This document shows, piece by piece, positions 1-6,456 of a stretch of DNA of 7,276 bases (the stretch's first letter is position 1; every line of letters starts with the position of its first letter). A program made the position numbers and the translations under genes. The notes beneath the pieces were generated by a model. The model saw nothing but the letters and a program-made list of their open reading frames with translations. It was not told where the DNA came from and did not search any database. The stretch spans positions 1 to 7,276 of the forward strand of contig CAZDAW010000139.1 of the NCBI GenBank assembly GCA_964503685.1, written 5' to 3'. Source of the DNA: CAZDAW01 sp964503685 (GTDB lineage Bacteria; Chloroflexota; Anaerolineae; Anaerolineales; Anaerolineaceae).

Positions 1-112
1 AACCATGCTGTTTGCCTGTTTTATCGTTTAGAGTAAATCCAGATAACGCTCATGCCCGGTTTTACTTGCTCTGCAGAAGAAAATATAACCGATGATGCAT
101 CAATCATAAATT

Positions 113-236
113 TTGCGAAGGAGCGCCCCTGCGGGATACGCTGCGCTAAGCGACTGACATCGTACCCGAAGGGTAAGCAATCTCTTTCATGGGATAAGAG
201 AGACTGCTTCGCCCTCAAAGAGGGCTCGCAGTGACA
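113..236. repeat. Cluster of short inverted repeats (REP/MITE-like)
   Basis: Several short palindromes are packed together: CGCT-A-AGCG at 144-152, TACCC-GAA-GGGTA at 163-175, and GCCCTC-AAA-GAGGGC at 211-225. In addition AAGCAATCTCT (175-185) faces AGAGACTGCTT (199-209) as an inverted pair with one mismatch. The segment 153-185 therefore resembles a degenerate element lying head-to-head with the clearer element at 200-236. The pattern is typical of small intergenic repeats scattered through bacterial genomes. It holds no transposase and is probably non-autonomous or simply dispersed. Confidence 0.7.
200..236 (-). repeat. 37-bp interspersed repeat, left copy
   Basis: Read on the minus strand, it begins TGTCACTGCGAG and ends CGAAGCAGTCTC, with a central hairpin (6-bp stem 211-216/220-225, 3-nt loop). 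The two 12-nt ends match exactly the ends of the element at 7228-7270, which lies in the opposite orientation, while the middle differs. Conserved ends around a variable hairpin indicate a repeat family. From memory, similar GTCATTGCGAG...GAAGCAATCTC repeats occur in many bacteria and often produce spurious short proteins; I cannot check this here. Confidence 0.75.
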
Positions 237-301
237 AAAACGGGTCAATTTTTCTACACCCGAATTCACGTTATTTAGATGCGATTGCCCTAGGATTCAA
301 T

Positions 302-330
302 ATTATTCGAATGGGCTGGCGTGCTATAAT
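302..330 (+). promoter_or_regulatory. Extended -10 promoter of the AAA/GDPD/GH3 operon
   Basis: A perfect -10 hexamer TATAAT lies at 325-330, preceded by TG-C (322-324), the extended -10 motif that compensates for a weak -35. The -35 region at the right distance (302-308) is poor: ATTATT, or TTATTC with a 16-bp spacer. Transcription would start near 337, giving a leader of about 30 nt before the start codon at 368. An 8-bp palindrome ATTCGAAT (305-312) overlaps the -35 region and could be an operator, but it is short enough to arise by chance. Confidence 0.65.
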
Positions 331-355
331 TCAAAGATGATGATCTGTTATTTGT

Positions 356-360
356 GAGGG
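356..360 (+). promoter_or_regulatory. Ribosome binding site that decides the AAA gene start
   Basis: GAGGG at 356-360 is the only Shine-Dalgarno-like stretch here. It lies 1 nt before the ATG at 362 but 7 nt before the in-frame ATG at 368. The second spacing is the normal one, so 368 is favoured as the start. Confidence 0.6.
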
Positions 361-367
361 TATGAAT

Positions 368-1720
368 ATGACCGCTCAACCGCCAACCATAAAAAGCCAA
401 CCGCCTGCTCCAGCCAGAGGCCAGCAAGCGACTCAGTACGTCCCGACGCCAATCACCCGCGTTGAAGATACAGGACTTTCACCCGTCTGGCTGCAGGATT
501 TAACCCTGAAAATCCTCTACTTCGGCGGCGATATGACCGGCGTTAAGATCGCCGAAGAAATTGCTTTGCCGTTTACCGGGGTCATGGATCTGATTCTGGA
601 AACGCTGAAACGCGACAAACTGGTCGAAGTCAAATCTTCGCAGTTAGGGCTGGGCGAGGGTTCCTATAATTATTCCATCACTGGAGCGGGAATTAACCGC
701 GCTCGTGAAGCGCTGGAACGCAGCCAATATGCCGGCCCGGCGCCCGTTCCGCTTGAAGTCTATAACGAAGCCATCCGCCGCCAGAGCCGCGGGCGCATCA
801 TCGTCACCAATCGCAACCTGCGCCAGGTGCTTTCACACATGGTGCTTTCCGAAAAAACTTTTCAAAAAATTGGCCCGGCAATCAATTCGGGCACTTCCAT
901 TTTTATGTACGGCCCGCCCGGAAACGGAAAAACGACCCTGGCGCGCGCCATTGGCGACTTGGTGCGCACCCAAAACATGTATATCCCCTACTCGCTTTAC
1001 ATCGATGGGCTGGTCGTCAAATTATTCGATAACGTCAACCATCAGCTTGTCCACGAAGACGACACTACTACCCGCGGCACCGGCTCACTCAAAACCAGCA
1101 TGCGCCGCGACCCGCGCTGGGTGCGCATTCACCGCCCTTTCATCGCCACAGGCGGCGAGTTGACCCTTTCGGGGCTGGACCTCGTCTTCGATGACACCTA
1201 CAAATACTATGACGCTCCCTTCCAGGTCAAAGCGAACGGCGGCATTCTGCTCATTGATGATTTCGGCAGACAACTGGTTCGCCCGCGCGATCTCCTCAAT
1301 CGCTGGATCGTGCCTCTCGAAAACCGCATGGATTATCTCTCCCTGCATACCGGCCGCAAAATCGAAGTGCCTTTCGATGTTCTGGTTGTCTTTTCGACCA
1401 ACCTCCCCCCAAAAGACCTGGTTGATGAAGCTTTCCTGCGCCGCCTGCGCCACAAAATCGATATTGGCGACCCATCATTTGAAGAATATCGCGAAATCTT
1501 CCGCCGTGTTTCTGCCGCCAAAGGCGTTTCTTACAGCGACCAGGGCTTGGCTTATTTGTTGCAAGAATGGTATATTAAGCGGAATCGCAAGCTGCGCGCT
1601 TCGCATCCCCGCGACCTGTGCGACCAGATTATCGATATCGCCCGCTATCTATCCATACCGCCCGAAATGTCGAATGATCTGCTCGACCGCGCTGCCTCAT
1701 CTTATTTTGTGGAGTTATAA
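368..1720 (+). CDS. AAA+ ATPase with N-terminal winged-helix-like region
   Basis: A predicted cytoplasmic ATPase of about 450 residues; numbering below counts from the alternative ATG at 362. The first 40 residues are Pro/Gln-rich and probably disordered. Residues about 42-125 look like a winged helix (helices followed by a Y-N-Y-S-I-T-G strand typical of wing and 'T..G' ends). The ATPase core has Walker A GPPGNGKT (184-191), Walker B ILLIDD (295-300), sensor-1 STN (345-347), an RRLRHK arginine-finger region (360-365) and a possible sensor-2 HPRDL (415-419). The strand before sensor 1 (LENRMDYLSL..., from 319) resembles the hairpin of MoxR/Mg-chelatase-like AAA+ proteins. The distance from Walker A to Walker B (about 110 residues) is unusually long, so an insertion is likely at about 205-290. 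It is the first gene of the operon, with the next start 4 nt after its stop. The exact family and target are not recognised; DNA-linked regulation or protein remodelling are both possible. Confidence 0.85.
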   Translation: MTAQPPTIKSQPPAPARGQQATQYVPTPITRVEDTGLSPVWLQDLTLKILYFGGDMTGVKIAEEIALPFTGVMDLILETLKRDKLVEVKSSQLGLGEGSYNYSITGAGINRAREALERSQYAGPAPVPLEVYNEAIRRQSRGRIIVTNRNLRQVLSHMVLSEKTFQKIGPAINSGTSIFMYGPPGNGKTTLARAIGDLVRTQNMYIPYSLYIDGLVVKLFDNVNHQLVHEDDTTTRGTGSLKTSMRRDPRWVRIHRPFIATGGELTLSGLDLVFDDTYKYYDAPFQVKANGGILLIDDFGRQLVRPRDLLNRWIVPLENRMDYLSLHTGRKIEVPFDVLVVFSTNLPPKDLVDEAFLRRLRHKIDIGDPSFEEYREIFRRVSAAKGVSYSDQGLAYLLQEWYIKRNRKLRASHPRDLCDQIIDIARYLSIPPEMSNDLLDRAASSYFVEL

Positions 1721-1724
1721 TCGA

Positions 1725-2480
1725 ATGTTTGACGCCTTTCCCCGACCGACCATCTTTGCCCACCGCGGCGCTTCGGCTCATGCGCCTGAAAATACCCTGG
1801 CAGCCTTTGAACTGGCAGTTCAACAAAACGCCCCCGCCATTGAATTGGATGTCAAACTTTCAGCCGATGGTGAAGTCATTGTCATTCATGATCCTACGGT
1901 GGACCGCACAACAGACGGGAAAGGCCGGGTAGCTGATAAAACTCTGGCTGAACTGCGTGAACTGGACGCCGGCAGTCATTTTGCCCCCGAATTCCGCGGT
2001 GAAAAAATTCCCACCCTGGCCGAAGTCTTTGAGGCAGTCGGAAAACGTCTGCTCATCAACATTGAGTTAACCAACTACACCACACCAGGCGACGCCCTGA
2101 CAGACAGGGTGGCCGACCTGGTCATTAAACACGGGATGGAATCCAGAGTCATGTTCAGTTCGTTCAACCCTGGCAACCTGAAACGCATCCGGCGCAGGCT
2201 GCCGCGTGTCCCTAACGGATTATTGGCTCTCGAAGGTGTAGCCGGGCTTCTGGCGCGCTCTTTCCTCAATTTTTGGACGCCTCATGAGGCATTGCACCCC
2301 TATGTTGATGACGTTACTCAAAAAATGGTGCAGCGCTTGCACAACCGCCAGCAGCGAATTCACGTCTGGACGGTTAATCAACCCGATCAAATGCGCCGGT
2401 TGTTCGATTGGGGCGTTGATGGCATTTTTACGGATGATCCCTCCTTAGCGCGTCAGATTTTGGAAGGCAAGCGTGCATAA
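1725..2480 (+). CDS. Glycerophosphodiester phosphodiesterase (GDPD), cytoplasmic
   Basis: Hydrolyses glycerophosphodiesters, such as deacylated phospholipids, to sn-glycerol-3-phosphate and an alcohol. The protein is 251 residues, the usual length for the short soluble UgpQ-like form, with no signal peptide or membrane segment. The family signature is complete: HRG (13-15) with ENT (22-24), E40 and D42 in ELDV, H55 in VIHDPTVDRTT, E114 in NIEL, then VWTVN (214-218) and DGIFTDDP (232-239) near the C-terminus. H13 and H55 correspond to the general acid/base pair, and E40, D42 and E114 to metal ligands in known GDPD structures. The reading frame stays open far upstream, but the ATG at 1725 is chosen because it has GGAG at 1711-1714, follows the AAA stop by 4 nt, and gives a normal GDPD N-terminus. 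Its end overlaps the next gene by 8 nt. Substrate is not predictable. Confidence 0.93.
   Translation: MFDAFPRPTIFAHRGASAHAPENTLAAFELAVQQNAPAIELDVKLSADGEVIVIHDPTVDRTTDGKGRVADKTLAELRELDAGSHFAPEFRGEKIPTLAEVFEAVGKRLLINIELTNYTTPGDALTDRVADLVIKHGMESRVMFSSFNPGNLKRIRRRLPRVPNGLLALEGVAGLLARSFLNFWTPHEALHPYVDDVTQKMVQRLHNRQQRIHVWTVNQPDQMRRLFDWGVDGIFTDDPSLARQILEGKRA
2462..2467 (+). promoter_or_regulatory. Ribosome binding site for a GTG start within the GDPD gene
   Basis: GGAAGG ends 5 nt before GTG at 2473. It lies inside the last codons of the GDPD gene and supports the GTG start: the next in-frame ATG is more than 160 codons later and would remove the signal peptide and the start of the GH3 domain. Confidence 0.6.
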
Positions 2481-5271
2481 TCGCCTTTTTCGAGCCTTTT
2501 ACCGGTACATACAGGTGATCCTTTTGCTTTCTCTTCTGGCGCTGCCAGGCATTGGGAATGCAGCCCCCCTGAAGCAAGAAGACACACCACAAACCCGCGC
2601 CCGCGCTCTGCTCGAACAGTTGACGCCCGAAGAAAAAGTGGGGCAGCTTTTTCTGGTCACTTTCAACGGCGTCGATGTCGGCCCAAAATCTGTCATCTAC
2701 GACCTCACCGTTAACAACCTCATCGGCGGCGTCATTCTCTCTTCAGCCAACGATAATTTTACCGATAGTGAAAACAATACGGAAGACGCCCGCCAGCTCA
2801 TTCATCAGTTGCAAAATAATATCTGGGAAGCATCGCGACAGAGCGACGGCACAGTCATTCCGGCCAATCTATTAAGAAACGATTCCCACACCATTCCACT
2901 CTTTATCGCCATCTCACAAGAAGGGGACGGCTACCCCTACGATCAAATATTAAAAGGCCTGACGCCCATGCCCAGCGCTATGTCGCTCGGCGCAACCTGG
3001 AATCCCGACCTTGCAAAACAGGCCGGTCAGGTAATCGGGCATGAATTGGAACAACTGGGTATCAACCTCTTATTAGGTCCCTCGCTTGATGTAACCCAAT
3101 CCACCGGTCAGGAAAGCAGCAGTGATATGGGAACCCGATCATTTGGGGGTAATCCTTACTGGGTCAGCCTGATGGGCAGCAATTATATTGAGGGAGTCCA
3201 TCAGGGCAGCAATGGACGAATGGCCGTTGTCGCCAAGTACTTCCCCGGGCGCGGCGCATCCGACCGTTCTCCTGATAAAGAAGTGCCAACCGTACGGAAA
3301 ACGCTCGCCCAACTGAAAGAGACCGAATTACTGCCATTCTTCTCAGTAACTGGAAACGCAACCACCCCCGAGAAATCCGCCGATGGACTGCTCGTCTCCC
3401 ATGTCCGTTACGACTTTCAGGGTAATATCCGCGAAACAACTCGTCCTGTCAGCTTTGATTCGCAGGCTTTAAACACCCTGCTGGAATTGCCTGCGCTTCA
3501 AACCTGGCGCGCCAATAACGGTTTGCTCGTCAGTGATAATCTCGGCAGTCAGGCAATTCGCCAATACTATGACCCCAGCCAGACCAATTTTGACTCACGC
3601 CTGGTGGCGCGCGACGCCTTCCTGGCCGGCAATGATCTGCTCTACATCAGTAATTTCAAGGCAACAAACGATGCTGATGAACGGACAACTATCCTGCGTA
3701 CACTAAACTACTTTGCTCAAAAATACCGGGAAGATGCTGCCTTCGCTCAGCGCGTCAACGCATCGGTGGAACGCATATTGACCGTAAAATACAAACTTTA
3801 CGATTCATTCACCCCGATGATCGTTCATCCGATAAATGAAATGGATACTGTTGGAAAAGCCGAATCCATTTCATTCGAGGTAGCCAGGCAGGCAGCAACG
3901 TTAATCAGCCCGCCAGCCTCCGAGATAGACAACGTCTTACCCAAGCCACCTCAGAGCCGGGAAAGAATTGTGTTCATAACCAATTCCCGTAAATTTAAAC
4001 AATGCTCCCGCTGCACTGAAGAATCAATCATTGCCGCTGACGCCCTGCAAAATGCTGTCGTCCGCCTGTATGGACCGACAGCAGGAAGGCAGATCTACGC
4101 CAGTCAGTTATCTTCGTTCACCTTCAGCGATCTTCAGAAACTATTGGATGGCGGAGCCGAATCATCTCAACTGGAAATCGACCTGCTTCGGGCAGACTGG
4201 ATTGTCTTTGCCATGCAGGATGTCTCCAGCGACTATCCGGAGTCAAACGCGCTGGCGCGCTTCCTGTCTGAACGCCCCGATCTCTTCCGCAACCGGCGCG
4301 TCATCGCATTTGCCTTCAATGCCCCTTACTATCTGGATGCTACCAATATATCCAAATTAACCGCTTATTACGGGTTATACAGCAAAAATCCAGCATCGAT
4401 AGAAGTGGCCGCACGGATTCTATTTCAGGAACTACCGCCCATCGGCGCTTCGCCGGTTTCCATACCGGGCATTGGCTATAACCTGGCTGCCGCAGTCACG
4501 CCAGACCCCACACAGATTATCCCACTGTCTCTGGATATCCCCGTCCTGTTTGAAGCAACAAAAACTGCAACGGTCACACCTGAGCCCACGCCGGTTCCCA
4601 CTTTTCGCGTCGGAGATACCATTCCATTAAAGACCGGCGTCATCATCGATCATAATAAAAGAACCGTACCGGATAATACCCCGGTCAAGTTTATACTAAG
4701 CGTGGCCGGAGAAGGCAGCAGCACCACACAGCAGATCGAAGCATTTACTACCAATGGAATAGCCAGAGCAGTATTCCGTATTGAAAACGATGGATTGATC
4801 GAAATTCGGGTTACCAGCAGCCCTGCGTTAACTTCCGAGATAGTCACCCTGGATATCACCCAGGCTGCCAGCGCTGCCATTACCGTTATTGCCCCTACTG
4901 CTGCGCCCACCGAAACGCCTTTTGGCGCGCCCATCTCCACTCTCACGCCCACCGTCTTGCCCGAAGCCATGGTCGGCCAAAATAGCCGCCCCACGCTTCC
5001 AGACTGGCTGCTGGCCACGATCCTGATCCTGGGCAGCGGTGGTTTGATCTACTGGTTCGGGCAAATTCTGGAAGATTCGATCTGGCGTTTCCGCTGGGCG
5101 CTTTGCGCCATCATCGGCGGTTTTCTGGCATATAATTATCTTGCTTTGGGGCTGCCAGGCGCCAGCAATTGGATAAAATCAGGCGGGGCGATGGTTGTTA
5201 TGGGAATCAGCCTGCTCGGTGTTCTAATCGGATGGGGAGCAGGTTACTTGTGGAAAGTCTTAAGGGAATAA
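2473..5271 (+). CDS. Secreted membrane-anchored GH3-family protein (beta-N-acetylhexosaminidase-like)
   Basis: 932 residues, GTG start. A signal peptide is seen (basic residues 4-11, hydrophobic core 13-25, likely cleavage near GNA-A at 28-31). Residues about 40-440 form a GH3 TIM barrel: LTPEEKVGQLF (50-60), QEG (149-151), GPSLDV (202-207), KYFPGRG (255-261), LVSHVRY (307-313), and LLVSDN (351-356) carrying the candidate nucleophile D355. Residues about 460-680 look like the second GH3 domain. A Pro/Thr-rich linker (about 696-710), an Ig-like beta domain (about 711-796), a second linker (about 805-840) and three membrane helices (about 845-862, 873-894, 905-927) follow. This puts the enzyme part outside the cell, tethered by the C-terminus. 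NagZ-like relatives release N-acetylglucosamine from peptidoglycan fragments. However, the usual KHFPGHG...DSH motif reads KYFPGRG...SPD, so the catalytic His is absent and activity is uncertain. Last gene of the operon. Confidence 0.88.
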   Translation: MHNRLFRAFYRYIQVILLLSLLALPGIGNAAPLKQEDTPQTRARALLEQLTPEEKVGQLFLVTFNGVDVGPKSVIYDLTVNNLIGGVILSSANDNFTDSENNTEDARQLIHQLQNNIWEASRQSDGTVIPANLLRNDSHTIPLFIAISQEGDGYPYDQILKGLTPMPSAMSLGATWNPDLAKQAGQVIGHELEQLGINLLLGPSLDVTQSTGQESSSDMGTRSFGGNPYWVSLMGSNYIEGVHQGSNGRMAVVAKYFPGRGASDRSPDKEVPTVRKTLAQLKETELLPFFSVTGNATTPEKSADGLLVSHVRYDFQGNIRETTRPVSFDSQALNTLLELPALQTWRANNGLLVSDNLGSQAIRQYYDPSQTNFDSRLVARDAFLAGNDLLYISNFKATNDADERTTILRTLNYFAQKYREDAAFAQRVNASVERILTVKYKLYDSFTPMIVHPINEMDTVGKAESISFEVARQAATLISPPASEIDNVLPKPPQSRERIVFITNSRKFKQCSRCTEESIIAADALQNAVVRLYGPTAGRQIYASQLSSFTFSDLQKLLDGGAESSQLEIDLLRADWIVFAMQDVSSDYPESNALARFLSERPDLFRNRRVIAFAFNAPYYLDATNISKLTAYYGLYSKNPASIEVAARILFQELPPIGASPVSIPGIGYNLAAAVTPDPTQIIPLSLDIPVLFEATKTATVTPEPTPVPTFRVGDTIPLKTGVIIDHNKRTVPDNTPVKFILSVAGEGSSTTQQIEAFTTNGIARAVFRIENDGLIEIRVTSSPALTSEIVTLDITQAASAAITVIAPTAAPTETPFGAPISTLTPTVLPEAMVGQNSRPTLPDWLLATILILGSGGLIYWFGQILEDSIWRFRWALCAIIGGFLAYNYLALGLPGASNWIKSGGAMVVMGISLLGVLIGWGAGYLWKVLRE

Positions 5272-5275
5272 AAAA

Positions 5276-6268
5276 TCAGGGAACGACCAGAGTCATTAAA
5301 AAGCTCATCAGCATCAAACCCGCTGATATTCCGATCAGCGTTTTTTCTATTGTCCCGATCCGCATCTTATTGAACACCTGGGTTATAGAATTTCCACCTG
5401 TATAAAGCGGCGGCTGTTTATCTCCCAGCAAAGCCTGGCGAAATTCCTCAATGTTTTGTGGTCTCTCGTTAGGATGCAAATTCATCGCCCATAGAATGGC
5501 CCGCTCAGAGCGCAAACTGATTGCCGGATTCAACTGGCGGGGTGGTATGAGCGCTTCCGGGTGAAGAAAACGCTCACGCGCATCGACCGGCGGCGTATTG
5601 GTCAATAAATGATAAAGAGTCGCGCCAAAAGCAAACACATCGCTGCGCACATCCGTATGACCACTGTCGCCCCCATACTGCTCCAGGGGCGTATAGATCG
5701 CCGTACCCCGGCCCTGCATAATCGTAATCGTCACTTCGCCGGGGGCCAGAACTTTGACCAGTCCAAAATCGACCAGTTTTAATAGGCCGCTCGGCGTTAA
5801 CTTCAAATTACTGGGCTTAATATCCCGGTGCAAAATCGGCGGTTCTTGTTCATGCAGATAAGAAAGAGCATCAGCCAGTTGCGCTCCCCATAACAGAACA
5901 TCGTTCTCTTCCAAAAACGCGTTTTTCTGGCGCGCTTCGATCATCAACGTACGCAAATCCTTACCCGGAATGTAATCCATCACCAGGTAATCTCGTTCGC
6001 CAATAGAAAAGAAATCGGAAACCTTGGGTAAATTGGGGTGGTCCAGGCGCGCCAAAACCGTCGCTTCTCTCAGGAACTGATCGCGTGCTTCCTTGACCAG
6101 ATTCTCCGGCAAGGAACGATCATGCTCCACTTCTTTAAGAGCGCACTGGCGGCCTTCCAGACGAATATCATCAGCCAGGTAAATACTTCCCATTCCCCCC
6201 TGGCCAATGATTCGCCGAACGCGGTAACGGCCGCGCAAAACCTCCTCGGTTTTGAGTGGTATCGGCAT
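5276..6268 (-). CDS. Membrane-anchored PknB-type Ser/Thr protein kinase
   Basis: A 330-residue eukaryotic-like kinase that transfers phosphate from ATP to Ser/Thr of target proteins. All key motifs are intact: glycine loop GQGGMG (22-27), K45 in ALK, E68 as helix-C partner, HRDIKPSN (147-154) with catalytic D149 preceded by Arg, DFG (167-169), GT at 188-189, TPLEQY (193-198) in the APE position, D210 in RSDVFAFG, and R269 in NERP. The activation loop has T180, T182, T189 and T193 as possible autophosphorylation sites. One membrane helix (about 310-328) ends almost at the C-terminus, so there is no extracellular sensor domain. An in-frame TAG six codons upstream (6284-6286) fixes the ATG at 6268, although the ribosome site is weak. 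It converges with the GH3 gene (4-bp gap) and diverges from the FHA regulator gene, its likely partner. Confidence 0.95.
   Translation of the reverse strand: MPIPLKTEEVLRGRYRVRRIIGQGGMGSIYLADDIRLEGRQCALKEVEHDRSLPENLVKEARDQFLREATVLARLDHPNLPKVSDFFSIGERDYLVMDYIPGKDLRTLMIEARQKNAFLEENDVLLWGAQLADALSYLHEQEPPILHRDIKPSNLKLTPSGLLKLVDFGLVKVLAPGEVTITIMQGRGTAIYTPLEQYGGDSGHTDVRSDVFAFGATLYHLLTNTPPVDARERFLHPEALIPPRQLNPAISLRSERAILWAMNLHPNERPQNIEEFRQALLGDKQPPLYTGGNSITQVFNKMRIGTIEKTLIGISAGLMLMSFLMTLVVP
5321..5346 (+). terminator. Rho-independent terminator of the operon, inside the antisense kinase gene
   Basis: CGCTGAT (5321-5327) and ATCAGCG (5334-5340) make a perfect 7-bp stem with a 6-nt loop, followed directly by six T (5341-5346). 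It starts 49 nt after the GH3 stop codon and is oriented to stop rightward transcription. On the other strand these bases encode kinase residues 308-316, the start of its membrane helix. On the minus strand the hairpin is not followed by a good T run, so it should not stop kinase transcription. Confidence 0.8.
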
Positions 6269-6365
6269 GATTGATTCTGCTTTCTACAATGACCCTGATA
6301 AATAACCTGCATCAATTCGGCGTATGACCAGGCAGAGACTGGACTTTTTTACAGGTCGCTTACAA

Positions 6366-6394
6366 TGGACGGTCATTTTCTTTTATATTATAAT
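6366..6394 (+). promoter_or_regulatory. Promoter of the FHA regulator, with a palindromic -10
   Basis: TGGACG (6366-6371, 4 of 6 matches to the -35 consensus), a 17-bp spacer and TATAAT (6389-6394) form a good sigma-70-type promoter; the start would be near 6401. The -10 sits in the 8-bp palindrome ATTATAAT (6387-6394), so the minus strand also reads TATAAT (6392-6387) toward the kinase gene. No matching -35 was seen for the minus direction, so bidirectional use is only a possibility. Confidence 0.65.
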
Positions 6395-6444
6395 CTACAA
6401 TATCCAATTCGTGAGATTTTCATACACGTCCTGACTTCATCTCC

Positions 6445-6453
6445 AGGAGAAGG
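6445..6453 (+). promoter_or_regulatory. Strong ribosome binding site of the FHA regulator
   Basis: AGGAGAAGG at 6445-6453; its AGGAG core ends 7 nt before the ATG at 6457. It is far stronger than the site of the divergent kinase gene, which suggests higher translation of the regulator than of the kinase. Confidence 0.75.
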
Positions 6454-6456
6454 AAA

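Larger units (their letters stand above)
1..361. other. Non-coding left flank with repeats and promoter
   Basis: No convincing gene is seen here. Bases 1-112 show no recognisable feature. About 113-236 is a cluster of short GC-rich inverted repeats, described separately. Bases 237-300 are AT-rich with only weak symmetry: CGGGT at 241-245 can face ACCCG at 258-262 across a 12-nt loop. The promoter of the downstream operon is at about 302-330. Short open frames across the repeats on both strands are repeat translations and are not annotated as genes. Confidence 0.7.

Noticed and set aside
21..269. Open frames of 82 aa (minus) and 60 aa (plus, 52-234) over the left repeats
   Set aside because: They are translations of the repeat cluster in both directions, with no ribosome site and no protein-like conservation pattern; such spurious proteins are common over this kind of repeat.
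1085..1453. 122-aa minus-strand frame within the AAA gene
   Set aside because: Antisense shadow of a gene whose motifs are clear on the plus strand; no recognisable domain or start signals.
1191..1724. Upstream extension of the GDPD reading frame inside the AAA gene
   Set aside because: The frame is open by chance opposite a well-supported AAA+ coding sequence; the GDPD domain starts within ten residues of the ATG at 1725, which has its own ribosome site.
4650..5018. 122-aa minus-strand frame under the Ig-like and linker region of the GH3 gene
   Set aside because: Low-complexity Val/Ala/Gly antisense shadow of the Thr/Pro-rich coding strand.
5271..5276. Run of T on the minus strand just after the kinase stop, as a kinase terminator
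   Set aside because: No stable hairpin precedes it on that strand, so how kinase transcription ends cannot be told from the sequence.
6326..6350. CCAG...CTGG followed by six T in the kinase/FHA intergenic region as a terminator
   Set aside because: The stem is only 4 bp with a 7-nt loop and a mismatch at its base, and there is no rightward transcript upstream that needs ending.
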